A stretch of 52,048 nt of DNA from Nitrospinota bacterium (GTDB lineage: Bacteria; JADFOP01; DATKYB01). The stretch spans positions 1 through 52,048 of the forward strand of contig DATKYB010000130.1 in the NCBI GenBank assembly GCA_035528715.1. The letters run 5' to 3'. The translations under genes were made by a program, and so were the position numbers. Below the pieces are notes generated by a model. The model was given only the letters and a program-made list of their open reading frames with translations, had not been told where the DNA came from and ran no database searches. Shown one piece after another: positions 29,407 through 38,315 of the stretch (positions within the stretch are counted from its first letter, which is position 1; every line of letters begins with the position of its first letter).

Positions 29407-31059
29407 ATGAAGTCTTTAAAAAACATTTTATTGTTGTTTTTCTCCATCTTTTTCTTGCTAATTACTGTTCCCTCAAATGCTGATCTCTCACCAGAGAAGA
29501 CTTATGAGATTGCTAAAAGGAGATATCACAAACTGATGACCTCATCTCCTATAGAAAAGATAAATAGACAGAGTTGGGATCGTACAATAGGTCTATTTAA
29601 AGAAGTTTTTAATAAAAATCCTAGAGGTTCTTTAGCTGATGATTCTCTATTCTCAATTGGAAGTCTTTACGCAGAGCTTTATAGAAGAGCTGGAAACAAG
29701 GATGACTTAAAGAATGCAGTAAAATACTATCAAAAGGTCTACCAAGAATTTCCTAAAAGCAACCTATCAGATGATTCCCTTTTTTTGATAGGAGAAGCAT
29801 TTTTTCTTTATGAAAAGGACTATTCCAGTGCTGATTCAGCTTATAGAAAGATAGTAAATAATTATCCTAAAGGGGATAAATATACCTCAGCAAAAATAAG
29901 ATTAAGAGAGATTAAGCAGTTCTATTCAAATAAAGCTTCTTTAGAGAAAAAAGAGGGATTGAGCCAAATAAAAGGTGTTCGTCATTGGTCAAACCCAAAA
30001 TATACTCGAATCGTCATTGATTTAGATAACAAAGTTACCTATAAAGAATCTCAACTGAAGAACCCAGACAGAATCTACCTTGATCTCTTAAATACAAGAT
30101 TAGGACCAGAAGTAAAAAAACATTTCATAAAAATCGGAGACAGCCTTTTAAAAAGCATAAGATTAAGTCACCATACAGCAGAGATAACCAGGGTAGTTAT
30201 AGATATTAATAATATAAATAGATATAAAATCTTTGTTCTCGAGAATCCTTTTAGAATAGTCATTGATGTTAAAGGAGGCTGTGTTAAGGATGAGGTAGTT
30301 ACTGAAAAGAGAAAAGAAGAGGATGCTCTCCCTAGAAAGAAAAGAGAAGAATTGACAGTAAAACATTATATAAAGACAATTGTTATTGATCCCGGGCACG
30401 GAGGTAAAGATCCTGGGGCTATTGGATATAATGGTCTTGAGGAAAAAACAGTTGTTTTAGATATTGCTAAGAGACTGAAAAAAATAATGAGAAAAAAAAC
30501 GAACTATAAAGTTATCTTAACAAGAGAAAAAGATGTTTATCTTTCATTAGAAGAAAGAACAGCTATTGCAAATACTTTAAATGCTGACCTATTTATTTCT
30601 TTACATGCTAATGCCAGCAGAAGAAGGGGCGCTATGGGTGTTGAGTCCTATTTTCTTGACTATACTTTTAATGAAGAAGTCCTAGAGATTGCTTCCAGAG
30701 AAAATAACGCTCCTTTTTTATTGAAGGATGACCTTCAAGCAATTTTGTATGATCTTAAAAAAACCAATTATTATAATGAATCTATTCTCTTGGCAAATCA
30801 TGTTCAAGAGTCATTGATTTTGAGTCTTGATTCTAATTATCGAAAATTGAAAAATCGAGGCGCTAAAGCGGCCCCTTTTTATGTTCTATTTGGCGCAGAA
30901 ATGCCGAGTGTTCTTATAGAGACTCTCTTCATAAGCAATAGAAAAGAAGAGAAAATGTTGAGGAACGAGAGATATAAGCAGCGTATAGCAGAAGCCATAT
31001 TTATAGGTATCCAGAATTATATGAGTGAAACTAAGAAAGATTTACGAGCAGCAAGGTAA
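29407..31059 (+). CDS. amiC: N-acetylmuramoyl-L-alanine amidase with TPR and AMIN domains
   Basis: A periplasmic zinc amidase that cleaves the stem peptide from septal peptidoglycan. The 550-residue protein has a signal peptide (basic start, hydrophobic core, cut near SNA at residue 25). TPR-like repeats follow at about 55-170, with two ADDSLFSIG/SDDSLFLIG units. An AMIN septal-targeting domain comes at about 185-290, and an Amidase_3 domain from about 325. Zinc and catalytic residues are visible in DPGHGGKDPG, GLEEK, SLHAN and LIETLF. No ribosome site is apparent. An nlpD-like gene 7 kb downstream may encode its activator. der follows after 33 bases. Confidence 0.92.
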   Translation: MKSLKNILLLFFSIFFLLITVPSNADLSPEKTYEIAKRRYHKLMTSSPIEKINRQSWDRTIGLFKEVFNKNPRGSLADDSLFSIGSLYAELYRRAGNKDDLKNAVKYYQKVYQEFPKSNLSDDSLFLIGEAFFLYEKDYSSADSAYRKIVNNYPKGDKYTSAKIRLREIKQFYSNKASLEKKEGLSQIKGVRHWSNPKYTRIVIDLDNKVTYKESQLKNPDRIYLDLLNTRLGPEVKKHFIKIGDSLLKSIRLSHHTAEITRVVIDINNINRYKIFVLENPFRIVIDVKGGCVKDEVVTEKRKEEDALPRKKREELTVKHYIKTIVIDPGHGGKDPGAIGYNGLEEKTVVLDIAKRLKKIMRKKTNYKVILTREKDVYLSLEERTAIANTLNADLFISLHANASRRRGAMGVESYFLDYTFNEEVLEIASRENNAPFLLKDDLQAILYDLKKTNYYNESILLANHVQESLILSLDSNYRKLKNRGAKAAPFYVLFGAEMPSVLIETLFISNRKEEKMLRNERYKQRIAEAIFIGIQNYMSETKKDLRAAR

Positions 31060-31092
31060 AAATTATTCCTGATTAAAACCCTCTTTGAAATT

Positions 31093-32421
31093 ATGAAAAA
31101 AAACAAAAAAGAAATTCCTGTAGTAGCTATAGTCGGAAGACCTAATGTTGGTAAATCGGCTCTATTTAATAAGATTATTGGTCAAAGAAAGGCCATTGTC
31201 AATGATACTGAAGGACTTACTAGAGATAGAAACTACAATAGAGCCTCTTTTGAGGGAAAAGATTTTATTTTAATAGATACAGGAGGTTTTGAGCCTGTCT
31301 CGAAAGATAATATCTTGATGCAAGTTAAAGAACAGGCTCAATTAGCAATTGATGAATCTGATATTATCATATTTCTCTGCGATGGTAAAACAGGAATCAC
31401 AAATGATGACATAGAGATTTTTAATTTTCTTAGAAAAACTGAGAAACCAATTGTTGTTTCAATAAATAAAATCGATGACTCGAAACACAAAGAAAGGGTT
31501 TATGATTTCTATAAACTGGGAACAGATCAACTCTTAGCAATATCAGCGGAACATTCAATTGGGATTAGTGATCTTTTAAACACAGTATGTAATTTCTTAC
31601 CGGATTATAAGGAAATAAAATATCCTGATACATATATAAGGGTCTCTGTTGTTGGACGGCCAAACGTAGGCAAATCTTCCCTAATAAATAAGATCATAAA
31701 TGAAAAAAGGGTTCTTGTTGATAAATCTCCAGGAACAACAAGGGATTCAATAGATACATATTTCAAAAGAGATGAGAAGGAATTTTTATTTATTGATACA
31801 GCTGGGATTAGAAGAAAGGGAAGAGTAACAAACGTTCTTGAAAAATACTGTGTAATTATGGCTTTAAAAAGCTTAGAAAGATCTGATATTGCTTTGATCT
31901 TAATAGATGCAACTGATGGAATCACAGCTCAAGATACAAAAATTGCAGGCTATGCATACGAGGCAGGTAAGGCATGTATTATCGTAGTTAACAAATGGGA
32001 TTTGGTTGAAAAAGATAATAAAACAACAGGAGCTTATACAACAGAAATTAAGAATAAATTAAAATATCTTTCTTTTGCTCCTGTTATTTTTGTTTCAGCC
32101 GAGACAGGCCAGAGGATAAATAAGCTTTTTCCTCTTATTGAAGAAATTTTTAAAGAATATAACAAAAAATTAAGCACTAGTAAATTAAACCGTATTATTA
32201 AAAAGATATGGGACAAGAGACATCCATCTTCATACAGAGGAAAAGCCGTAAAGTTTTATTATTCAACACAAATAAAATCCGGTCCACCAACCTTTTTAAT
32301 CTTTGTCAATTATTCAAAAGGAATTCATTTTTCTTATATGAGATATATTGAAAATGGGTTAAGAAATGAATTTGGGTTCTTCGGAACACCCTTAAGAATA
32401 TTATTAAGGGATAGAAGGTAA
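31093..32421 (+). CDS. der: Ribosome assembly GTPase Der
   Basis: Der (EngA) carries two tandem GTPase domains and a KH-like domain and helps assemble the 50S subunit. At 442 residues it has normal length. The two Walker A motifs read GRPNVGKSALFNK (near residue 15) and GRPNVGKSSLINK (near 190). DTGG and DTAG switch II motifs and two NKxD motifs (NKID, NKWD) are intact. The C-terminal KH-like part ends GFFGTPLRILLRDR. It follows amiC closely and probably shares its transcript. Confidence 0.97.
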   Translation: MKKNKKEIPVVAIVGRPNVGKSALFNKIIGQRKAIVNDTEGLTRDRNYNRASFEGKDFILIDTGGFEPVSKDNILMQVKEQAQLAIDESDIIIFLCDGKTGITNDDIEIFNFLRKTEKPIVVSINKIDDSKHKERVYDFYKLGTDQLLAISAEHSIGISDLLNTVCNFLPDYKEIKYPDTYIRVSVVGRPNVGKSSLINKIINEKRVLVDKSPGTTRDSIDTYFKRDEKEFLFIDTAGIRRKGRVTNVLEKYCVIMALKSLERSDIALILIDATDGITAQDTKIAGYAYEAGKACIIVVNKWDLVEKDNKTTGAYTTEIKNKLKYLSFAPVIFVSAETGQRINKLFPLIEEIFKEYNKKLSTSKLNRIIKKIWDKRHPSSYRGKAVKFYYSTQIKSGPPTFLIFVNYSKGIHFSYMRYIENGLRNEFGFFGTPLRILLRDRR

Positions 32422-32455
32422 ATATAAATTTTATTAATAAAAATAATTTAGTATC

Positions 32456-32482
32456 TTGACAAAAAATTTTTAAAATGATAAT
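32456..32482 (+). promoter_or_regulatory. Candidate promoter for the EF-G-like gene
   Basis: A perfect TTGACA (32456-32461) is followed after 15 bases by GATAAT (32477-32482). The spacer is short. It lies about 70 bases before the ATG at 32554. Confidence 0.4.
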
Positions 32483-32553
32483 TAAGGATTGTCTTACTTC
32501 TAAGTCTCCAAAAACTTAAATCCTAGAAAATATCGTCAGGAGGAACGTTGACA

Positions 32554-34632
32554 ATGGCTGAAGTTATCAAGATTAGAAATGTTAGTATTGTTGGGAATGG
32601 AGGAACAGGGAAAACATCTCTAAGTGATGCAATACTCTACGATGCTGGAGCTGTTGATAGGCTTGGCAAAGTAAATAATGGTTCGAGCATAATGGATTAT
32701 GACGCTGATGAGATATCAAGACAAACGACAATAAATTTGTCGTTAGGATACTGTAACTGGAATAAGTACAAAATTAATATCTTAGATACTCCAGGAAATG
32801 CAAATTTTTTTAGTGATACTGAGGGATCTTTAAGAGTAGTAGATGGTTTGGTAGTAGTGGTGAGTGCAACAGATGGTGTAGGTGTTCAGACAGAGAAAAT
32901 TTGGAATAAGGCCAATGAATTAAATCTTCCCAGAATCGTTTTTCTAAATAAAATCGACCAAGAAAGAGCTGATTTTTTTGGAAATATAGAGAATTTGAGC
33001 AAATCCTTTAATCAAAATATTGTTCCCTTACAAATCCCTGTAAATCAAGGCGTTAATTTTAATGGTATCATAGATTTGATTAAGATGAAGGTATTAAAAT
33101 TTGATGGGGTTAGCAATAAGGTTAGTGAAGAAGAGATACCAAAAGAGCTTTTAGAAAAGGCAAACGAACAGAGAGAAAAGCTTATTGAAGCCTCAGCAGA
33201 AATAAATGATAAACTTTTAGAAAAATATCTTGAGGGAGAGGAATTAGATGATACAGAAATAAAAAAATCATTAAGGGAAGGGATTATTAACGGTAAGATT
33301 GTTCCTGTTGTTTGTGGATGCGTTATTAAAAATATGGGGGTTCAACCTCTCCTTGATTTAATAGTTGAATGTTTACCATCACCAAATGAGAGACCAGAAA
33401 TAAAAGGGACTGATCCTAAAAATAACGAGGTTGTTTCTAAAAATCCTTCTGAACAGGAACCCTTTTCAGCCTTTGTATTTAAGACAATTACAGATCCCTA
33501 TGCAGGGAAGCTGAACTTCTTTAGAGTATTTTCGGGTCAACTCACTTCTGATTCAACAGTGCTTAACTCGACCAAAAAAACACAAGAGAGGATAGGTCAG
33601 ATTTATGCTATGTTAGGGAAAAACCAGAAGCCAGTTTCTTCAATAAGTGCTGGGGATTTTGCTGCAGTAGCCAAATTAAAAACAACCGTAACTGGTGATA
33701 CTTTCTGCGATGAAAAAAAGCCTATAATCTTTGAACCGATAAAATTCCCTGATTCAGTAATCTCTTTTGCTATTGTCCCAAAATCAAAAGGAGACGAAGA
33801 AAAGGTAAGTACAGCCCTTACGAAGTTAAAAGAAGAGGATCCTACATTAAAAGTGGAAAGAGACAGTCAGACAAAAGAGCTTACGATTTCTGGTATGGGA
33901 CAAATCCATCTAGAAGTTATCGTGGAAAAACTAAAGAGGAAATTTGGTGTTGAAGTTAATATGAAGACACCTAAGGTTCCCTATAAAGAGACAATTAGAA
34001 AATCATGCAAGGTTCAAGGGAAATATAAGAAACAGTCAGGTGGAAGAGGGCAATATGGTGATACCCGGATAGAGATAGAGCCTCTTCCAAGAGGAAAGGG
34101 TTTTGAATTTGTTAACAAGATAGTTGGTGGAGTGATTCCAAGACAATATGTTCCTGCTGTTGAAAAGGGTATCGTAGAAGCTATGGGACAAGGAGCATTA
34201 GCTGGATACACTGTTGTTGATGTTAAGGTAACCCTTTATGACGGTTCGTTTCATTCCGTTGATTCATCAGAAATGGCCTTTAAAATAGCGGGTTCGCTTG
34301 CATTTAAAAAAGGGGTTCTTCAAGCAAATCCGGTACTCCTTGAACCCATTATGAATATCGAAGTAGTGGTTCCTGAAGAATATATGGGTGATATCATTGG
34401 AGATTTGAATTCCAAGAGAGGAAAAATTTCAGGTGTTGATTCGATGAATAGTAACCAGAAAATCAAAGCTCAGGTGCCGATGGCAGAAATATTGAGTTAT
34501 TCCTCCAACTTAACGTCTATGACGGGAGGAAGAGGTGCTTTTACTATGGAATTTTCTCATTATGAAGAGGTACCCGGTCATATTTCAGAAGTAATAATTA
34601 AGGAAAAAGGTGAGAAAAAAGAAGAAAAATAA
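32554..34632 (+). CDS. EF-G-like translational GTPase (EF-G paralogue)
   Basis: A 692-residue protein with the five-domain EF-G layout, but with altered G motifs. G1 is GNGGTGKT (residues 14-21) instead of AHIDAGKT. G3 is DTPGN (78-82), where EF-G has DTPGH with the His that positions water. G4 NKID is intact. This belongs to an EF-G-like subfamily found beside true EF-G in many bacteria. Its role (translocation variant, recycling or a regulated paralogue) is not settled. AGGAGG favours ATG 32554 (spacing 10) over TTG 32548 (spacing 4). ihfA follows 26 bases downstream. Confidence 0.85.
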   Translation: MAEVIKIRNVSIVGNGGTGKTSLSDAILYDAGAVDRLGKVNNGSSIMDYDADEISRQTTINLSLGYCNWNKYKINILDTPGNANFFSDTEGSLRVVDGLVVVVSATDGVGVQTEKIWNKANELNLPRIVFLNKIDQERADFFGNIENLSKSFNQNIVPLQIPVNQGVNFNGIIDLIKMKVLKFDGVSNKVSEEEIPKELLEKANEQREKLIEASAEINDKLLEKYLEGEELDDTEIKKSLREGIINGKIVPVVCGCVIKNMGVQPLLDLIVECLPSPNERPEIKGTDPKNNEVVSKNPSEQEPFSAFVFKTITDPYAGKLNFFRVFSGQLTSDSTVLNSTKKTQERIGQIYAMLGKNQKPVSSISAGDFAAVAKLKTTVTGDTFCDEKKPIIFEPIKFPDSVISFAIVPKSKGDEEKVSTALTKLKEEDPTLKVERDSQTKELTISGMGQIHLEVIVEKLKRKFGVEVNMKTPKVPYKETIRKSCKVQGKYKKQSGGRGQYGDTRIEIEPLPRGKGFEFVNKIVGGVIPRQYVPAVEKGIVEAMGQGALAGYTVVDVKVTLYDGSFHSVDSSEMAFKIAGSLAFKKGVLQANPVLLEPIMNIEVVVPEEYMGDIIGDLNSKRGKISGVDSMNSNQKIKAQVPMAEILSYSSNLTSMTGGRGAFTMEFSHYEEVPGHISEVIIKEKGEKKEEK

Positions 34633-34658
34633 AAACAAGAAAGAGGAGCCTTATTAAA

Positions 34659-34940
34659 ATGATAAAAACCAATATTATAAACTCTGTTTATGAAAGGATC
34701 GGTTTTTCGAGACACGAAGCAGAAGAGGCTGTAGAAATCATATTCAATATTATAAAAGAGACCTTAGAGAAAGGAGAGAACGTTAAAATTTCAAGACTTG
34801 GAACTTTTAATATCCATAGTAAAAACCAAAGGATTGGCAGGAATCCAAAGACTGGACAAGAGATTATGATTTCCCCTAGAAAGGTCCTGAGCTTTAAAGC
34901 AAGTCAGATACTAAAGGATAGGGTAAACCATTCTAAATAG
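34659..34940 (+). CDS. ihfA: HU/IHF family DNA-bending protein, IHF-alpha type
   Basis: A 93-residue nucleoid protein. The HU/IHF beta-arm signature runs from GTFNIHSKNQRIGRNP to the conserved Pro at the arm tip region, then TGQEIMISPRKVLSFKASQ. The GRNPKTG wording and the preceding KISRLGTF favour IHF-alpha over HU. GAGGAG precedes the ATG. The following MerR-type gene and a tRNA-Pro repeat an arrangement common in deltaproteobacterial-type genomes. Confidence 0.88.
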   Translation: MIKTNIINSVYERIGFSRHEAEEAVEIIFNIIKETLEKGENVKISRLGTFNIHSKNQRIGRNPKTGQEIMISPRKVLSFKASQILKDRVNHSK

Positions 34941-34978
34941 ATATTATATTTTTCCTTTAAATATAAATTGAAATTGTC

Positions 34979-35338
34979 ATGACCCATATTCCTGAAAAAT
35001 TATTCTTTAAGATTGGAGAAGTAGCAAAAATTACAGGTATTAAACCATATATCCTTAGATATTGGGAATCCGAGTTTCCTATTATTCGTCCTGAAAAAAA
35101 CAGAGTGGGTCAAAGAGTCTATCAGAAAAAGGATCTAGAGAGAATTCTAGAGATAAAGAGACTTTTATATGATGAGCGATATACGATTGCTGGTGCAAAA
35201 AAGAAGATATTAGACGATTCCAAGAAAACAGCTCGTCAAATGACCTTAAACATTGATCAAGAACAATTATATAAAAGATTAATATATAATTTAAAAAATG
35301 ATTTAGTTTCAATTTTTCGTATCTTAGATAAAAAATAA
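34979..35338 (+). CDS. MerR-family transcriptional regulator
   Basis: A 119-residue protein with a MerR winged-helix DNA-binding domain: FKIGEVAKITGIKPYILRYWESEF near the N-terminus, then GQRVYQKKDLERILEIKRLL. A short tail with a possible dimerisation coiled coil follows. There is no Cys cluster for metals and no ligand domain, like other small MerR proteins found next to ihfA. Its effector and targets are unknown. The gap after ihfA is 38 bases, so co-transcription with it is likely. Confidence 0.88.
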   Translation: MTHIPEKLFFKIGEVAKITGIKPYILRYWESEFPIIRPEKNRVGQRVYQKKDLERILEIKRLLYDERYTIAGAKKKILDDSKKTARQMTLNIDQEQLYKRLIYNLKNDLVSIFRILDKK

Positions 35339-35374
35339 AGAGTAAACCGCTGTATTAATTGACATCGATTAGGG

Positions 35375-35452
<78 letters not shown>

Positions 35453-35485
35453 TTTTATTTTAGCAGAAAGCTGGAGAGATAAAGA

Positions 35486-35509
35486 GTCTGCCCGAAGGGT
35501 AGGCTTTTT
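35486..35509 (+). terminator. Rho-independent terminator after tRNA-Pro(GGG)
   Basis: An 8-bp stem (GTCTGCCC with GGGTAGGC, two G-T pairs) closed by a GAA loop runs into five Ts. It ends about 20 bases before the surE start, so surE must use another promoter or read-through. Confidence 0.8.
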
Positions 35510-35529
35510 ATCTATTGAGGAATAAAATT

Positions 35530-36282
35530 TTGAAGATACTTTTATCAAATGATGACGGTATAAATTCTGAGGGATTAAAATTCCTACACGACTCGCTAAA
35601 AAACCTTGGTAAAATCATTGTCATTGCTCCTAATAGAGAAAGAAGTGTAGTAGGGCATTCCCTAACATTAGATTCCCCACTAAGAATTGAAAAAATAAAG
35701 AACAACTGGTTTTCAATTAACGGAACACCAGCAGATTGTGTTAATATTGGTCTAAACTTTATTCTAAAAAGAAAAAAGCCTGATATTCTTATTTCTGGAA
35801 TAAATAAAGGAGGAAATTTGGGAAATGATGTTACATATTCTGGAACGGTTTCTGCAGCAATGGAAGGAACCTTATTAGGGATCCCATCGATTGCTGTTTC
35901 TCTAGTTTCAAAAAATAATTTTCATTTCTCGACAGCTGCAGAATTTACATTAGAACTAGCAAGTTATGTGTTGAAGAAAGGATTACCGAAAAATACACTA
36001 TTAAATGTAAATATTCCTAATAAGCCTCTTAAAGAGTTGAAAGGAGTTAGAATTACTAAACAGGGAAAGAGTATTTACGGAGATACCATTGTAGAAAAAG
36101 TTGATCCAAGAAATAAAAAGTATTATTGGATAGGCAGCAATAATCGAAAATGGAGTCTTGAAGAAGATACAGATATGTTTGCAATCCAGAATGATGAAAT
36201 TTCCATAACCCCCCTTCATCTTGATCTAACTAATTATGAGGCTTATTCAAAGCTGCTAAAAGAGTGGAAATTTCATATATAA
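35530..36282 (+). CDS. surE: 5'/3'-nucleotidase SurE
   Basis: A metal-dependent phosphatase acting on nucleoside monophosphates in stationary phase. With the TTG start at 35530 the protein is 250 residues and begins MKILLSNDDG, exactly the family start. GAGGA stands 8 bases before it, while the upstream TTG at 35515 has none. The metal-site segments NDDG, APNRERSVVGHSLT, and SGINKGGNLGNDVTYSGTV are all present. Its neighbour pcm and the nlpD-like gene further on keep the surE-pcm-nlpD order of Gram-negative bacteria. Confidence 0.95.
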   Translation: MKILLSNDDGINSEGLKFLHDSLKNLGKIIVIAPNRERSVVGHSLTLDSPLRIEKIKNNWFSINGTPADCVNIGLNFILKRKKPDILISGINKGGNLGNDVTYSGTVSAAMEGTLLGIPSIAVSLVSKNNFHFSTAAEFTLELASYVLKKGLPKNTLLNVNIPNKPLKELKGVRITKQGKSIYGDTIVEKVDPRNKKYYWIGSNNRKWSLEEDTDMFAIQNDEISITPLHLDLTNYEAYSKLLKEWKFHI

Positions 36283-36425
36283 TTTAGTTGTTTTGCTGGC
36301 TTAACAGATACTTTCCATAATTAATTAATCATAATAAAAAGTTTTTAGAGAATTAAAGAAAATTATACAGATGATTAGTAAGTATCCGATACGTTCTTTT
36401 TAATTTATTAAGAGAATTTAGATAA

Positions 36426-37070
36426 ATGGAATATTCAGTAGCCAGAAACAAAATGGTTAGAGATCAACTGATAAATAGAGGAATTAAAGATCAAAAGGTT
36501 TTAGACGCTATGGCAAAAATTCCTAGGCATTTATTCGTTGAGCAGGCATTAAGAGATAGGGCTTATGGTGATTATCCGTTACCTATTGGTGAGAAACAAA
36601 CAATCTCGCAGCCTTATATCGTAGCATTAATGACAGAAGCCTTAAAATTAGCGGGAGATGAGAAGGTTCTTGAAATAGGGACTGGATCCGGATATCAGAC
36701 AGCAATACTTGCTGAATTAGCTATAAAGGTATATTCCATTGAGAGAATAAAATCCCTTTCTATAAAGGCAAGAAAAAACCTAGATAAATTGAAATATCAC
36801 AACACAGTTTTAAAAGTCTTTGATGGAACATATGGATGGAAAGAAGAGGCCCCTTTTAATGTAATTATGGTTACAGCAGCCTCTCCAAATATTCCAGAAA
36901 CACTTGTTGACCAACTAGCGATTAATGGAAGGATGGTTATTCCAGTAGGAGGTTCATTTTCTCAGAACCTGATAAAGGTTGTTAAAAATGAAGAAGGAAT
37001 TAAAACATCTAATCTTAGTGGATGTGTTTTTGTAAAGTTAATTGGGAACCATGCTTGGAAACATGAATAG
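36426..37070 (+). CDS. pcm: Protein-L-isoaspartate O-methyltransferase
   Basis: It methylates L-isoaspartyl residues in aged proteins with SAM, starting their repair. The 214-residue protein has normal length. Motifs: VPRHLF-type segment (IPRHLFV), GEKQTISQPYIVALMTE, the SAM-binding VLEIGTGSGYQTAILAEL, and the YGWKEEAPFNVIMVTAA catalytic region. The 143-base gap after surE shows no clear promoter. The stop stands five bases before tRNA-Pro(CGG), so the tRNA is probably processed from the pcm transcript. Confidence 0.96.
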   Translation: MEYSVARNKMVRDQLINRGIKDQKVLDAMAKIPRHLFVEQALRDRAYGDYPLPIGEKQTISQPYIVALMTEALKLAGDEKVLEIGTGSGYQTAILAELAIKVYSIERIKSLSIKARKNLDKLKYHNTVLKVFDGTYGWKEEAPFNVIMVTAASPNIPETLVDQLAINGRMVIPVGGSFSQNLIKVVKNEEGIKTSNLSGCVFVKLIGNHAWKHE

Positions 37071-37075
37071 AATGT

Positions 37076-37153
37076 CGGGGCGTAGCGCAGCCTGGTTAGC
37101 GCACCTGCTTCGGGAGCAGGGGGTCGGAGGTTCAAATCCTCTCGTCCCGACCA
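37076..37153 (+). tRNA. tRNA-Pro (anticodon CGG)
   Basis: A 78-base tRNA with encoded CCA. Anticodon stem CCTGC/GCAGG, loop TTCGGGA, anticodon CGG (codon CCG). The acceptor stem has one G-U pair (CGTCCCG on the 3' side) where the GGG isoacceptor has G-C. The rest of the body is the same as that isoacceptor. Confidence 0.95.
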
Positions 37154-37179
37154 TTTTGAATATTAAATGAGAAAAGAAA

Positions 37180-37626
37180 ATGAATATTGGTGTTATTGGT
37201 GGTGCTTTTTGTAATTCTGATATTTATAGAATTGCTGAAGATGTTGGAAGATTTATAGCGAAAAGGGGAGGGGTGTTAATTACTGGTGGTTTAAGTGGTG
37301 TTATGGAAGCAGCTTCAAAAGGTGCTAAAGAAGAAGGGGGATTAACCGTTGGAATATTACCGGGTTTTGAAGATACAGATGCAAATAGATATATTGATAT
37401 ACCGATTGTTACCGGACTTGACCATGCCAGAAATGTTATTGTCGTAAGAAGTTCTCAAGCAATCATTGCTATAAATGGAGAGTATGGAACATTGTCAGAA
37501 ATCTCTATTGCATTAAAGATAGGAAAGCCTGTTATTGGAATCAATACATGGAAGTGGCTAAAAGATATTGTAGTAGCAAATGGAGCAGAGGATGCGGTAG
37601 AAAAAGCGTTTAGCCTCATAAAATAG
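37180..37626 (+). CDS. TIGR00725-type Rossmann (LOG/SLOG-like) protein
   Basis: A 148-residue protein of the LOG-related Rossmann group. IGVIGGAFCN opens the fold, VLITGGLSGVMEAASKGAKE contains the loop that binds phosphate in LOG enzymes, and NGEYGTLSEISIALKIGKPVIGI is the GT-x-E-like region (here YGTLSEI) typical of the family. LOG enzymes cleave cytokinin nucleotides, but this short subfamily has no assigned substrate. It sits between tRNA-Pro and the nlpD-like gene, two bases from the latter. Confidence 0.82.
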   Translation: MNIGVIGGAFCNSDIYRIAEDVGRFIAKRGGVLITGGLSGVMEAASKGAKEEGGLTVGILPGFEDTDANRYIDIPIVTGLDHARNVIVVRSSQAIIAINGEYGTLSEISIALKIGKPVIGINTWKWLKDIVVANGAEDAVEKAFSLIK

Positions 37627-37628
37627 AA

Positions 37629-38300
37629 ATGATTAAAGATTCAAAGAAAAATTTATATCTTATCTTTGTAATTTTGGCTTTAATTGGATTGATAAGCTGT
37701 TCAAGGGTTCTACCGAAAGGATTTTCTTATCCTCATAAGAAAGAAGGAGTTTATCATATTGTAAAAAAAGGAGAAACCCTTTGGGGGATATCGAATCTCT
37801 ATCATGTTGATTTGGAAGAGATTATAAGAGCAAATCGTATATCTGACCCAAAAAGAACAACTGTAGGACAGAAACTTTTCATTCCTAGAGCGAAAAAGCC
37901 TCTCAAAGCAAAAATCCATTCTCCCAAGATTGAGGAATTTATTTGGCCTATAAAGGGCAAAATCATTTCCTATTTTGGTGTAAAAGAAAAAAAGAAAAAC
38001 AATGGAATAGATATAAGTGTTTCTGGTGAGAGCTATATTGTTGCTATTGCATCTGGAAAAATAATTTTCAGTGACTTTGGTCCCGAGGGATATGGTAAGA
38101 TGATAATGATAAAACATAGATTCGGCTTTGTAAGCCTATACTCTAATCAAAAAGAAAACTTGGTTACTGTAAACCAAATAGTTAGGCAGGGTGAAAAAAT
38201 AGCAAGAATAGAGAAAACAAAGGATAAAGAAGAACCATATCTTCATCTAGAAATCAGAAAAAACAGGATTCCAAGAGACCCTCTCTTGTATCTGCCTTAG
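37629..38300 (+). CDS. nlpD: NlpD-like lipoprotein with LysM and degenerate LytM/M23 domain
   Basis: A 223-residue lipoprotein. The signal sequence ends in lipobox LISC with Cys24. A LysM domain spans about 42-86 (YHIVKKGETLWGIS to GQKLFIP). A LytM domain runs from about 103 to the end. Two of the active-site histidines are replaced: HxGxD reads NNGID (Asn124), and the HxH pair reads YLH (Tyr204, His206). The domain is therefore probably not a peptidase but an amidase activator, as for E. coli NlpD. The surE-pcm context supports this and AmiC is encoded 7 kb upstream. Confidence 0.88.
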   Translation: MIKDSKKNLYLIFVILALIGLISCSRVLPKGFSYPHKKEGVYHIVKKGETLWGISNLYHVDLEEIIRANRISDPKRTTVGQKLFIPRAKKPLKAKIHSPKIEEFIWPIKGKIISYFGVKEKKKNNGIDISVSGESYIVAIASGKIIFSDFGPEGYGKMIMIKHRFGFVSLYSNQKENLVTVNQIVRQGEKIARIEKTKDKEEPYLHLEIRKNRIPRDPLLYLP

Positions 38301-38315
38301 AAAGGAGATTGATTT

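Noticed and set aside
32389-32410. CCCTTAA/TTAAGGG inverted repeat at the end of der
   Set aside because: It lies in coding sequence and is not followed by a T run, so it is not a convincing terminator.
35359-35364. TTGACA just before tRNA-Pro(GGG)
   Set aside because: A -10 box at normal spacing would fall inside the tRNA, so it cannot be the tRNA promoter.
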